64,000 bases of DNA from Bradyrhizobium sp. 21 (GTDB lineage Bacteria; Pseudomonadota; Alphaproteobacteria; Rhizobiales; Xanthobacteraceae): NCBI RefSeq assembly GCF_023073335.1, contig NZ_JADPJG010000002.1, positions 1-64,000 on the forward strand, read 5' to 3'. Under the pieces are notes generated by a model. That model was not told the DNA's origin and ran no database searches. It was given only the letters and a program-made list of their open reading frames with translations. A program made the translations under genes and the position numbers. This document shows positions 55,283 to 64,000 of the stretch, one piece after another (the first letter of the stretch is position 1; each line of letters starts with the position of its first letter).

Positions 55283-56353
55283 CTACTCCGCGCTGCTCAC
55301 CAGCTTGATCCGCGGCGCCTGTTCCTCGCCAAGGCTGCGATAGGCCGCGAGATAATCCAGCGCCATGCGGCGCGCGGTGAAGCGTGTCTCAAACTGCTTG
55401 CGGATGGCGGCGCGGTCCAGTTGCGGCAGGCGCTTGACGACGCCGGCTGCACTGATGATGTCCTCGACGACGAAGCCGGTGAGACCCTCATCGATGATCT
55501 CCGGCACCGAGCCGCGGTTGAAGGCGACGACCGGCGTGCCGCAGGCCATGGCTTCGATCATCACCAGGCCGAACGGCTCCGGCCAGTCGATCGGCAGCAA
55601 CAGGCCGAGTGCGCCGCTCAAGAAATCCGACTTCTCGTGATCGCTGATCTCGCCGATGAATTCCACCAGCGGATTGTTCTCGATCATCGGCCGGATCAGC
55701 TCGTCATAGTAATCCTGGTCCGCACGATCGACCTTGGCCGCGATCTTCAGCGGGATGCCGCAATGCATCGCGATCTTGATGGCGCGGTCAACGCCTTTTT
55801 CCGGCGCGATGCGGCCGAGCACGGCGAGATATTCCTGTTTCCCGGGCTTCGGCGTCAGCAGGTTTTCCGGCAGGCCGTGGTGGATCGTCCTCACCCAGTT
55901 CGCCTGCGGCACTGGCCGTCGTTGCGCATTCGAGATCGAGATGACCGGGACCTTCGAGAAGGTGTTGAAGACCGGCTGATGCTCCGGCAGGTCGAGCCTG
56001 CCGTGCAGCGTGGTCAGGAACGGCGTCGGCTGCCGGTAGAACAGCGACCACGGATAATAATCGAGATGGAAGTGGAGGAAGTCGAACTCCTCGTCGTCAC
56101 ATTTCTGCCGTACCCGCTCCAGCATCACCATGTGCAGCGCATTGGGATCGCGCACGGAACCATCGAGGCGGAGCGCCCGCGGCCACAGCGCATCCAGCTT
56201 TGCGGAGGTCTGGGAGTCGCCGCTGGCGAACAGCGTCACGTCGTGCCCAAGGGCCACCAGCTCTTCCGTCAACCAATGCACCACCCGCTCGGTGCCGCCA
56301 TACAGCTTGGGTGGAACAGCCTCCGTCAACGGAGCAACCTGCGCGATGCGCAT
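55283..56353 (-). CDS. Family 4 glycosyltransferase
   Basis: A 356-residue GT-B glycosyltransferase. PPKLYGGTERVVHWLTEELVALGHDVTLFASG is the acceptor-side loop, YLAVLGRIAPEKGVDRAI the donor-side start, and PEPFGLVMIEAMACGTPVVAFNRGSVPEII the E-x7-E motif of the family. It is soluble, with no signal. Possible roles are capsule, trehalose or glycogen-related glycosyl transfer. It is divergent from an ABC exporter gene and is near a glycogen-debranching-type gene. Confidence 0.88.
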   Translation of the reverse strand: MRIAQVAPLTEAVPPKLYGGTERVVHWLTEELVALGHDVTLFASGDSQTSAKLDALWPRALRLDGSVRDPNALHMVMLERVRQKCDDEEFDFLHFHLDYYPWSLFYRQPTPFLTTLHGRLDLPEHQPVFNTFSKVPVISISNAQRRPVPQANWVRTIHHGLPENLLTPKPGKQEYLAVLGRIAPEKGVDRAIKIAMHCGIPLKIAAKVDRADQDYYDELIRPMIENNPLVEFIGEISDHEKSDFLSGALGLLLPIDWPEPFGLVMIEAMACGTPVVAFNRGSVPEIIDEGLTGFVVEDIISAAGVVKRLPQLDRAAIRKQFETRFTARRMALDYLAAYRSLGEEQAPRIKLVSSAE

Positions 56354-56571
56354 CTCACCATCTCCTATGTGCGATCATGAAGTCAAAGCCCCCATCGTAT
56401 TCGGCACCGGCATGCCGCGAGGGGAACGTTCTCGCGTTTGCGAAGTTCCCTCAACGAACGTTACTTCTTCGACACACTGCAGCGTGGTCGCGATGATGCC
56501 ATCACCTCTTCTCAGAACGTCCGCATCCACGTGTCGTGATGGTCCCGCCCGGGAACCGAGGCAAGCGGTCG

Positions 56572-58392
56572 ATGTTCAATCGACAAGCAAGAACAATTGA
56601 AATCTTGATGATGACGGGGTTGCACTGCATGGACCATCTTTCTGGATACGCGCGCCGGCCGTTTGCCTTTGTCTTGCGCTATCTGCGGTGCCGTTGGGCG
56701 TCGCACCTGGTGATCCTGTCCGCCGTCGTCGCGGCGGTTGCCTGTTCCGTGGGCACGCAGTACGGCGTCAAATCCCTGGTCGACAGTTTGACGGGTGGCC
56801 CGTCGCACGGTGGAAGCGTATGGCTGGCATTCATTTTCCTCATGTCGCTGATCGCCGCCGACAACTTCCTGTGGCGGATCGCGAGCTGGACGGCGAGCTT
56901 CACCTTCGTTCGTGTCACGGGTGATTTGCGGCGCGACATATTTCGTCATCTGACCGGCCACGCGCCGAGCTACTTCTCCGACCGCATGCCCGGCATGCTG
57001 ACCAGCCGCATCACCGCGACGTCGAACGCGGTGTTCACGGTCGAGAACATGTTCGTCTGGAATGTGTTGCCGCCGTGCATCGCCACGGTTGCGGCCATCG
57101 CGCTGATTGGAACCGTCAGTCCCTATATGGCGCTCGGCCTGATGGTGATCGCCGGCGGCATGGTGCTCGCAATGTTCCGGCTGGCCGCCGCGGGCAAACC
57201 GCTGCATGACGACTTCGCGGACAAGGCTGCCGTCGTCGACGGCGAGATGATCGACGTCATCAGCAACATGCCGCTGGTGCGCGCCTTCTGCGGCATCGGG
57301 CACGAGCATGAGCGGTTCGACGCAACGGTGAACCGGGAGCTGACCGCGCGCGGCCGCAGCCTGCGCTATCTGGAGAAGCTGCGGCTTATCCACGCCGGCA
57401 TCACTGTCGTGCTCACGGTCGCGCTGATGGCCTGGGCGATCATGCTCTGGCAGGATGGCGAGGCGACCACCGGCGACGTCGTGCTGGTCTGCACGCTGGG
57501 CCTCTCCATTCTCAATGCGACGCGCGATCTCGCCGTAGCGCTGGTCGATGTCACCCAGCACGTTGCGCGGCTGACGGAGGCGATCGCCACGCTCCTGGTG
57601 CCGCACGAGTTGCGCGACCACCCCGAGGCCGAGCCGCTGGTCAAGAGCGGCGCCGCGATCGCGTACAACAATGTCACCTTTGGCTATCCCGGCGGCGAGA
57701 AGATTTTCGAGCGGTTCAGCCTGCGGCTGCAGCCCGGCCAGCGCGTCGGCCTCGTCGGCCAATCCGGTGGCGGCAAGTCGACGCTGTTCACGCTGCTGCA
57801 GCGCTTCTATGATACCGACGAGGGCAGCATCACCATTGACGGCCAGGATATTTCCAAGGTGACCCAGCTGAGCCTGCGCGAGGCGATCTCGGTGGTGCCG
57901 CAGGACATCTCGCTGTTTCACCGCTCGATCCGCGAGAACATCCGTTACGGCCGCCCGAACGCGACCGACGACGAGGTGCTGCGCGCGGCGATCGCGGCGC
58001 GCTGCGATTTCGTCGAGAGCCTGCCCGAGGGCCTCGACACCATGGTCGGCGACCGCGGCGTCAAGATGTCCGGCGGCCAGCGCCAGCGCATCGCGATAGC
58101 GCGCGCCTTCCTGAAGGACGCGCCGATCCTGCTGCTTGACGAGGCTACAGCCGCACTCGACAGCGAATCCGAGGAAGCGATCCGCGAGGCGCTGTCGCGG
58201 CTGATGCGCGGCCGCACCGTGATCGCCATCGCACATCGGCTCGCGACGCTGCGCAATTTCGACCGCGTGGTCGTGTTAAAGGGTGGTAAGATCATCGAAG
58301 ACGGCTCGCCGGAGCGCCTGATGCAAGGCCACGGTCCCTATCGCGAGCTGGTCACGCAGGAAATGAGCCGCCTCGCGCAGGCTGCCGCGTAA
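56572..58392 (+). CDS. ABC exporter half-transporter (fused membrane and ATPase domains)
   Basis: A 606-residue type I ABC exporter half. The membrane domain covers residues 20-330. The ATPase domain has Walker A GQSGGGKST, the Q-loop in VVPQDISLF, the signature SGGQRQR and Walker B ILLLDEATAALD. The start is unsure: ATG 56572 after GAGGCAAG, or ATG 56629 (MDHLSGYARR). It probably works as a homodimer; the substrate is unknown. The 218 bp upstream hold no gene. Confidence 0.9.
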   Translation: MFNRQARTIEILMMTGLHCMDHLSGYARRPFAFVLRYLRCRWASHLVILSAVVAAVACSVGTQYGVKSLVDSLTGGPSHGGSVWLAFIFLMSLIAADNFLWRIASWTASFTFVRVTGDLRRDIFRHLTGHAPSYFSDRMPGMLTSRITATSNAVFTVENMFVWNVLPPCIATVAAIALIGTVSPYMALGLMVIAGGMVLAMFRLAAAGKPLHDDFADKAAVVDGEMIDVISNMPLVRAFCGIGHEHERFDATVNRELTARGRSLRYLEKLRLIHAGITVVLTVALMAWAIMLWQDGEATTGDVVLVCTLGLSILNATRDLAVALVDVTQHVARLTEAIATLLVPHELRDHPEAEPLVKSGAAIAYNNVTFGYPGGEKIFERFSLRLQPGQRVGLVGQSGGGKSTLFTLLQRFYDTDEGSITIDGQDISKVTQLSLREAISVVPQDISLFHRSIRENIRYGRPNATDDEVLRAAIAARCDFVESLPEGLDTMVGDRGVKMSGGQRQRIAIARAFLKDAPILLLDEATAALDSESEEAIREALSRLMRGRTVIAIAHRLATLRNFDRVVVLKGGKIIEDGSPERLMQGHGPYRELVTQEMSRLAQAAA

Positions 58393-58449
58393 ATCAAAAG
58401 TCGCGTTCTCGAGTCGGTTGCGTTTCGAAACAAGCGCAGGGAGCAGCTC

Positions 58450-60654
58450 ATGTCGGCGGAAGCCGTAACCCAATTCGTCCCCGTGACGCGAACCTCGGAA
58501 CAGGTGGCGGAGCAGCCTTTCTATATTCCGATGACGGGACCGTCGGCGCGGCCGCGGCGCTCGCTCAAGCATGACGATACCTTCATCGTGCTCGACAGCC
58601 ACGGCGACATCGGAGCGTCCGCGGGCGGACCGGACGGCTTGTTCCATCACGACACGCGTTACCTTGCGAGGCTGGAGCTCGTTCTTGACGAGCTTCAGCC
58701 GCTGTTGCTTGGCTCCAATCTGCGCGACGATAATTCGGCCCTGACCGTCGATCTCACCAACCCCGACATTTACCGTCAGGGAAGCCTCGTGCTGCAGAAG
58801 GATCTGCTGCACATCGTGCGCACGATCTTCCTGTGGCGCGGCACGGCCTATCAGCGCATCGGCGTGCAAAATCACGGCGACCGGCCGGCCGGCTTCACTT
58901 TGACGCTGCTGTTCGACAATGATTTCGCCGATCTGTTCGAGGTTCGCGGCGAGCGGCGCCCGCGCCGCGGCGTCGGCTCGAGCCGGCTGCTGGGCCCGAC
59001 CGACGTGCTGTTCGACTACCGCGGTCTCGATGACGCCGAGCGCACCACCGGCCTGCATTTCGACCCGCGCCCGACGAAGCTGTCGGTGAATGCCGCGACC
59101 TGGCAGCTCGAACTCGACCCGCATGAGTCGAAATCGCTGTTCGTGGCCGTGTCCTGCAACCGGCCGATCGCTGAGAAGCCGGCGCGCTTCTTCCGGGGCC
59201 TGCTCGCCCATCGCCGCGAGATGCGGCAGTCGACGATCGGCGCCGCCAGCATCGAGACCTCCAACAACATCTTCAACGAGGTGCTGTGCCAGGCCATGGC
59301 CGACCTCAACATGCTGATGACGGAGACCCCGCAGGGCCGCTATCCCTATGCGGGGATTCCCTGGTACTCGACGACGTTCGGCCGCGACGGCCTGATCACC
59401 GCGCTGCAGATGCTGTGGGTCGACCCGCGGATTGCCAAGGGCGTGCTGCGGCGGCTCGCGCATTTCCAGGCCAGGGCGGTCGATCCGTGGAATGACGCGG
59501 CGCCCGGCAAGATCCTGCACGAGATGCGCGGCGGCGAGATGGCCGCGCTACGCGAGGTGCCGTTCGCGCAATATTACGGCAGCGTCGATTCCACTGCCTT
59601 GTTTGTCCTGCTCGCAGGAAGCTATTTCGAGCGCACCGGCGACGAGACGACGCTGCTCGAGCTGTGGCCGACAGTCGAGGCAGGGCTGGCCTGGATCGAC
59701 GGCCCGGGGGACCCCGACAAGGACGGCTTCGTCGAATACCAGCGCGCCACCGAAAAGGGCCTTGCCAACCAGGGGTGGAAGGATTCCTACGACGCCATCT
59801 TCCATGCCGATGGCCAGCTTGCGGAGGGCAATCTCGCGCTGGCTGAGGTGCAGGGTTACGTCTTTGCCGCCAAGCGGCTCGCCGCGCGCTGCGCGCTCCG
59901 GCTCGGCAAACCTGATCTCGCCAAAAAGCTCGAGGCCGAGGCCAAGGCGCTGGCCGAGCGCTTCGAGACCGCGTTCTGGTGCGAGGAGCTCGGGACTTAT
60001 GCGCTTGCGCTCGACGGCAAGAAGCGGCCCTGCAAGGTGCGGACATCCAATGCCGGGCAGATCCTGTTCAGCGGCATGATCCGCGAGGATCGCGCCCGTC
60101 TCGTCGCTGCCGATCTGATGGGCCCGCACTTCTTCTCGGGGTGGGGCATCCGTACCGTCGCGCAAGGCGAGGTCCGTTACAATCCGATGTCCTATCATGA
60201 CGGGTCGATCTGGCCGCACGACAACGCGCTGATCGCGCTCGGGCTCGCGCGCTACGGCCTCAAGCACTCGGTCGCGCACGTCTTCAAGGGCCTGTTCGAG
60301 GCCGCGACCTACATGGACCTGCGGCGGCTGCCCGAATTGTTCTGCGGCTTCCGGCGCGAGAAGCGGCGTGGGCCGACGCTCTATCCGGTCGCCTGCGCGC
60401 CGCAAGCCTGGGCCAGCGCGACGCCGTTCACGCTCTTGGAGGCGGCGCTGGGCATCGAGTTCGATGTGGCGCGCGGCGAGATCCGGCTGCGCAATCCGCA
60501 TCTGCCGGCGTTCCTGCACGAGGTGATTTTACGCGATCTGCGCCTCGGCGAGTCCAGCGTGGATCTGCGCGTCAGCCGCCATGGCGACGATGTGGCGCTG
60601 GAGGTGTTGCGCACGCGCGGCCAGATCCAGGTCTCGATCGTGCTGGCGCGCTAG
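58450..60654 (+). CDS. Amylo-alpha-1,6-glucosidase (glycogen debranching-like)
   Basis: A 734-residue protein. The N-terminal domain (LKHDDTFIVLDSHGDI, GGPDGLFHHDTRYLARLEL) is the bacterial GDE N-terminal beta domain. The catalytic (alpha/alpha)6 part begins around AGIPWYSTTFGRDGLITALQMLWVDP and contains NQGWKDSYDAIFHADG and the GWGIRT stretch. The start follows AGGGAGCAGCTC. It probably trims alpha-1,6 branches from glycogen or an oligosaccharide. It is in line with the upstream ABC gene (57-bp gap). Confidence 0.9.
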   Translation: MSAEAVTQFVPVTRTSEQVAEQPFYIPMTGPSARPRRSLKHDDTFIVLDSHGDIGASAGGPDGLFHHDTRYLARLELVLDELQPLLLGSNLRDDNSALTVDLTNPDIYRQGSLVLQKDLLHIVRTIFLWRGTAYQRIGVQNHGDRPAGFTLTLLFDNDFADLFEVRGERRPRRGVGSSRLLGPTDVLFDYRGLDDAERTTGLHFDPRPTKLSVNAATWQLELDPHESKSLFVAVSCNRPIAEKPARFFRGLLAHRREMRQSTIGAASIETSNNIFNEVLCQAMADLNMLMTETPQGRYPYAGIPWYSTTFGRDGLITALQMLWVDPRIAKGVLRRLAHFQARAVDPWNDAAPGKILHEMRGGEMAALREVPFAQYYGSVDSTALFVLLAGSYFERTGDETTLLELWPTVEAGLAWIDGPGDPDKDGFVEYQRATEKGLANQGWKDSYDAIFHADGQLAEGNLALAEVQGYVFAAKRLAARCALRLGKPDLAKKLEAEAKALAERFETAFWCEELGTYALALDGKKRPCKVRTSNAGQILFSGMIREDRARLVAADLMGPHFFSGWGIRTVAQGEVRYNPMSYHDGSIWPHDNALIALGLARYGLKHSVAHVFKGLFEAATYMDLRRLPELFCGFRREKRRGPTLYPVACAPQAWASATPFTLLEAALGIEFDVARGEIRLRNPHLPAFLHEVILRDLRLGESSVDLRVSRHGDDVALEVLRTRGQIQVSIVLAR

Positions 60655-60675
60655 CGCGCGCCGGGAGGAGGGTGC

Positions 60676-61200
60676 ATGCGTACCGCCGGATGGCTGGTCC
60701 TGAGCGTGGCGATCGTCGCAGGATTGACGGTTGCCGTATCACGTGCCGCAGACGAGCCGCCTGCGGCAGCTCCGAGCGAAGCGAAAGCGCCCCCGACGGC
60801 ACAGCCGCCGGCGTCAGCGGTATCCGTCACGCCAAAAGATGCCGCGCCACCGCCCTCGGTGACCATCATCGGCGCGAGCGATGCCCACGGCGTGCTGGGC
60901 CGTGACGTGCTCAGCGCGGCGAACGAGGACATGGGCCGCATCGTCGACGTCATCGTCGACCGGAGCGGGCGCGTGCGGGCCGCCGTGATCGATTTCGGCG
61001 GCTTCCTCGGTGTCGGCAGTCGCAAGATCGTGGTGGACTGGAACGCGATGCGGTTCGGCGCGATCGTCAACAAGAAGGACAGCATCACGCTGGAATTGAC
61101 AAAGGCGCAGGTCGCGGCCGCGCCGGAATACAAGGAGGACACGCCGATGGTGGTGCTCGGCGCGTCCGGCAGCCTGCAGCCGCTGCAAGCGGTCCAGTGA
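60676..61200 (+). CDS. Exported PRC-barrel domain protein
   Basis: A 174-residue protein. The signal peptide (WLVLSVAIVAGLTVAVSRAA) is followed by a low-complexity Pro/Ala linker (residues 25-60) and a PRC-barrel domain (VLGRDVLSAANEDMGRIVDVIVDRSGRVRAAVIDFGG). Start ATG 60676 follows GGGAGGAGG. The function of stand-alone PRC-barrel proteins in the envelope is not known. It is 21 bp downstream of the debranching gene and overlaps the MFS gene start (GTGA). Confidence 0.82.
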   Translation: MRTAGWLVLSVAIVAGLTVAVSRAADEPPAAAPSEAKAPPTAQPPASAVSVTPKDAAPPPSVTIIGASDAHGVLGRDVLSAANEDMGRIVDVIVDRSGRVRAAVIDFGGFLGVGSRKIVVDWNAMRFGAIVNKKDSITLELTKAQVAAAPEYKEDTPMVVLGASGSLQPLQAVQ

Positions 61201-62537
61201 GGCGCGGGGAGGGATGGCCGCCGGTGCTGTTGTCGAGAAAGCCGAACCATGCAGATCGCGAGGGCCGCGTTGAGCAGGACAATTTTGCCGCGCCACGGTC
61301 GGCCGACATCCCGGCCCCGTCGCGCCAGAGCCTGCGCGGTCTCGACTGGTTTATCTTCTTCCTCGCCGACGTGCAGACCGGATTCGGTCCCTTCATCGCG
61401 GTTTACCTGACGACGCAGAAATGGACCCAGGTCGAGATCGGCCTGGTGCTGTCGATCGGCGGCATCGTCGCGTTGATCGGGCAGATGCCGGGCGGCGCCA
61501 TCATCGACGCCGCGAAGTCCGAGCGGCTTGTCGCGGGCCTTGCCATCGCCACCATCGGCTGCTGCGCGCTCGCCTATGCGGCAATGCCGATCTTCCCCGT
61601 GGTGGCGGCGGCGGCCACCCTGCACGCGGCGGCGAGCTGCGTGCTCGGACCGGCGATTGCGGCGATCAGCCTTGGTCTGGTCGGCCCGTTCGCGATCAGC
61701 GAACGGCTCGGCCGCAATGCGCGGTTCGCCTCTCTGGGCAACGGCGTCGCGGCGGCCGTGATGGGCACGGCCGGTTATCTGCTGTCGAGCCGCTCGGTGT
61801 TCCTGGTCACCTTTCTGCTTGCCATTCCGACCCTGCTCGCGCTCTCACGCATCCGCGAGCACGAGATCGACATCGCGCGCTGCCACGGCGAGATGCCGCG
61901 CGAGGCGGAGGATCGCGGCGACAGCAATATCTGGCACCTGATCCGGCAGCGGCCGCTCGTCGTCTTTGCGCTCAGCGTGCTGTTGTTGCAGCTGGCGAAT
62001 GCCGCGATGATGCCGCTGATGGCGAGCGCGGTGACGGCGCGATCGAGCCAGTGGGCGACGGTGCTCGTCGCCTTTTGCATCGTCGTGCCGCAGGCGATCG
62101 TGGCGCTGCTTTCGCCGAGTGTCGGGCGCAAGGCGCAGGCGTGGGGCCGCCGGCCGCTGCTGCTGATCGGATTCACCGCACTGACAATTCGCGGTTTGCT
62201 GTTCGCGATGGTCCGAGATCCCTATTTGCTGGTGCTCGTGCAGGTGTTCGACGGCTTTACCGCGGCGGTGTTCGCTGTGATGATCCCGCTGATCGTGGCC
62301 GACGTCGCCTTCGGCAGCGGCCATTTCAACCTCGCGCAGGGCATCGTCGGCACCGCAATGGGCATCGGCGCGTCGCTGAGCACGGCGCTTGGCGGCTATG
62401 TCAGCGATAAGTTCGGCAATGCGACGGCGTTCATCGGACTGTCCGGCGTGGCTGCAACCGGGCTCCTGCTCATTCTTTTCGTGATGCCGGAGACGCGGCG
62501 CACGGGCATGACCGTTGCAAAGAAAATGGCCGGCTGA
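61197..62537 (+). CDS. MFS transporter
   Basis: A 446-residue transporter with 12 predicted helices. The helix 1 region is LRGLDWFIFFLADVQTGFGPFIAVYLT; IGQMPGGAIIDAAKSERL is the motif A-like loop. The GTG start at 61197 overlaps the preceding stop; GTG at 61224 is an alternative and would trim an Arg-rich N-terminus. The subfamily resembles predicted arabinose-efflux-type permeases. The substrate is unknown. Confidence 0.83.
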   Translation: MRRGEGWPPVLLSRKPNHADREGRVEQDNFAAPRSADIPAPSRQSLRGLDWFIFFLADVQTGFGPFIAVYLTTQKWTQVEIGLVLSIGGIVALIGQMPGGAIIDAAKSERLVAGLAIATIGCCALAYAAMPIFPVVAAAATLHAAASCVLGPAIAAISLGLVGPFAISERLGRNARFASLGNGVAAAVMGTAGYLLSSRSVFLVTFLLAIPTLLALSRIREHEIDIARCHGEMPREAEDRGDSNIWHLIRQRPLVVFALSVLLLQLANAAMMPLMASAVTARSSQWATVLVAFCIVVPQAIVALLSPSVGRKAQAWGRRPLLLIGFTALTIRGLLFAMVRDPYLLVLVQVFDGFTAAVFAVMIPLIVADVAFGSGHFNLAQGIVGTAMGIGASLSTALGGYVSDKFGNATAFIGLSGVAATGLLLILFVMPETRRTGMTVAKKMAG

Positions 62538-62545
62538 ACGAAGCG

Positions 62546-63748
62546 CTAGCGCTTTAGGTTGAGCGTCAGCAGGGCCGCGACCGCGAGGGCCAGGCCCACG
62601 CCGGCCACGCAGGCATGCCAGCCATACGCGTCGAACAGCCGGCCGAGGACGGCCGTGCCGATGAGGCCGCCGCAGAAATAGCAGGCGAGATAGGTACCGC
62701 TGGCGATGCCGCGATTCTCGGCCGCAGCCTGTCCAACGTATCCCGTCGCAGCGACTTGCGCGGAAAAGGTGCCGACGCCGACCAGAACCATCCCGGCGAG
62801 CACCTCACCCAAATGGGGGGCCAGCATCAGCGGCAAGCCGATCCCGGCGATAGCGAGCGAGCCCCAGATCGTTGGACGCGTTCCGAGGCGCGATGCCACC
62901 TTGCCGGCCAGCAACGTCGTGACCACCGACGGCAGGAAAACGAAGTAAACGAAGCCGAGGTCCATCATGCCCAGCGATAGCGGCGGCCGAACCAGAACGA
63001 AATTGACAAATGTGAAGGTGCCGATGAATGCGAACAGGATGCAGAAGCCGATGCCGTAGGCGGCACGCAGCCGTGGATCGCGCCAATGCGCGATGGTGGC
63101 GGCAAGCGCCGACGCTGTCGGCAGCATTGCACGCATGGGCTGGACGCGCTTGAGGGTGAAATAGACCAGCGCGGCGCCGGCCAGATTGAGGGCCGCGAAG
63201 AAATAGAAGTTCCACGCCAGGCCAAGGCCATCGGCGACCGCGGCCGAGACCAGCCGGCCGACGAGATTGCTGGCGACGTTTCCGGTGATGTAGGCGGCAA
63301 AGGCGCCGCCGGCGTCCATTGCACTGCATTGCTCGCCGAGATGCGCCAGTGTCAACGCGAAGGCCGATGCCATGCAGAGGCCCTGCGCGACCCGCAGGCC
63401 GGTGAAGACGGCAAGATTGGGCGCAGCCGCCAGCAGGCTCGTCGGAATCGCGAGAAGGGTCAGGCTGAGCAGGATACCGCTCCGCCTGTCGATGTGGGGG
63501 CTGAAAAAGCCGACAACGAGGCCTGCGACGGCCATGCCGAAGGTGCTGGCGTTGACGGCAAAGCTCATCGCCGCCGGCGTGACGCCGTAGTGGCGCGTCA
63601 GCGAGGGCAGGATCGCCTGTGTCGCGAACAGGTCGACGACGGTCAGGAAGGCTGTCACTCCGATGACGAGCGAACGGAGCGCCGCGCCACGCGAATGCTC
63701 ATTCATCGGCATTGCCGTCGGCTTGATGCGCGCGGACAGATCGGTCAT
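62546..63748 (-). CDS. MFS transporter (YnfM-like)
   Basis: A 400-residue transporter with 12 helices. VVDLFATQAILPSLTRHYGVTPAAMSFAVNASTFGMAVAG matches the predicted sugar/arabinose efflux group that includes YnfM. GFFSPHIDRRSGILLSL is motif A. The start follows TAGGAGCCGTGCC. It converges on the preceding MFS gene with 8 bp between and shares its strand with the cupin gene upstream. Confidence 0.86.
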   Translation of the reverse strand: MTDLSARIKPTAMPMNEHSRGAALRSLVIGVTAFLTVVDLFATQAILPSLTRHYGVTPAAMSFAVNASTFGMAVAGLVVGFFSPHIDRRSGILLSLTLLAIPTSLLAAAPNLAVFTGLRVAQGLCMASAFALTLAHLGEQCSAMDAGGAFAAYITGNVASNLVGRLVSAAVADGLGLAWNFYFFAALNLAGAALVYFTLKRVQPMRAMLPTASALAATIAHWRDPRLRAAYGIGFCILFAFIGTFTFVNFVLVRPPLSLGMMDLGFVYFVFLPSVVTTLLAGKVASRLGTRPTIWGSLAIAGIGLPLMLAPHLGEVLAGMVLVGVGTFSAQVAATGYVGQAAAENRGIASGTYLACYFCGGLIGTAVLGRLFDAYGWHACVAGVGLALAVAALLTLNLKR

Positions 63749-63774
63749 GGCACGGCTCCTAACCCGGTTTCATT

Positions 63775-63814
63775 GTCATTCCGGGAGCGGATCCTCGAGC
63801 GGCCCCGGAATGAC
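63775..63814. repeat. REP-like inverted repeat
   Basis: GTCATTCCGG and CCGGAATGAC form perfect 10-bp arms around a GC-rich loop that itself folds (GGATCCTCGAGCGG). It lies between the cupin and MFS genes. A half-decayed relative is at about 20280-20308. Confidence 0.8.
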
Positions 63815-63832
63815 GAGAGCATCAAGTGCTCG

Positions 63833-64000
63833 TTACATGTTGTGGTCGTGCGGGTCCCTGCGGACGTCGCCGACATAGAGAATGACGGTCTCCTTGCCGA
63901 GGTTCTTCCACCAGTGCGAGGTGCCGAACACTTCGGGGCGGATGTCGCCGGCCTTGTGCACGATCGGATCGACGCAGTTGGAGGCGTGTTCGACGATCTC
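63833..64000 (-). CDS. Cupin-domain protein, 3' end only
   Basis: Only the last 55 residues are in the window; the gene continues beyond the right edge. HASNCVDPIVHKAGDIRPEVFG, then SHWWKNLGKETVILYVGDVRRDPHDHNM, ending TAA at 63833. The pattern of strands (ETVILYVGDV) with a final His-rich tail fits a small cupin that sits beside MFS genes. Substrate and full length are unknown. Confidence 0.65.
   Translation of the reverse strand, partial: EIVEHASNCVDPIVHKAGDIRPEVFGTSHWWKNLGKETVILYVGDVRRDPHDHNM

Overview
The window looks like a chromosomal segment of a Bradyrhizobium-type alphaproteobacterium (Nitrobacteraceae/Rhizobiales). The evidence is high GC, a Bug-type tripartite receptor, opgGH, a cyo-type quinol oxidase, several MFS, TRAP and ABC transporters, a partial sox set, and intergenic elements of a type I associate with Bradyrhizobium. 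No rRNA, tRNA, integrase, transposase or CRISPR array is visible. The species is inferred, not proven.

Layout. 0-1.7 kb: two overlapping small hypothetical genes (one with an HGG/GNxNAxxHG signature) and a repeat element expanded by a 16-bp tandem array. 1.7-9.9 kb: Bug receptor, lytic transglycosylase, L,D-transpeptidase, VOC protein, urate hydroxylase PuuD, a PQQ-type sugar dehydrogenase and an SDR. 10.1-13.9 kb: cyoABCD. 14.1-18.5 kb: nuclease-like protein, a GMC oxidoreductase with its small subunit, and an HtrA-like protease. 18.5-20.3 kb: a flavoprotein gene broken by one extra base. 20.5-22.9 kb: a cysteine hydrolase (biuret hydrolase-like) and an NCS2 permease behind a consensus sigma-54 promoter. 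22.9-26.0 kb: sugar-type ABC transporter without an ATPase. 26.0-29.5 kb: flavocytochrome c flavoprotein, then soxX, soxY, soxZ and soxA, without soxB or soxCD. 29.6-32.2 kb: two-subunit molybdenum hydroxylase of the isoquinoline 1-oxidoreductase type.

32.5-39.3 kb (probably to 41.1 kb): the most interesting region. It encodes an 85-residue peptide with no cysteine that ends in an alternating Ile-His-Ile-Asp-Ile-Pro-Ile tail. Five maturation-type genes follow on the same strand: a radical SAM enzyme, a B12-binding radical SAM enzyme of the RiPP C-methyltransferase type, a radical SAM/SPASM enzyme, a two-domain protein (Cys-rich DUF483-like plus class I methyltransferase) and an HExxH protein of the peptide beta-hydroxylase type. 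Three junctions overlap by 4 bp. A second B12-type radical SAM gene follows after 180 bp. I read this as a RiPP biosynthetic operon making a heavily modified aliphatic peptide.

41.1-49.8 kb: MFS exporter, isocitrate/isopropylmalate-type dehydrogenase, opgGH, a small coiled-coil protein, an SDR lacking the catalytic Tyr, and trans-aconitate methyltransferase. 50-55.1 kb: TRAP transporter (dctP, hairpin, fused dctQM) and an SdsA-type alkylsulfatase. 55.2-64 kb: glycosyltransferase, ABC exporter, glycogen-debranching-type enzyme, PRC-barrel protein, two MFS transporters and the 3' end of a cupin gene.
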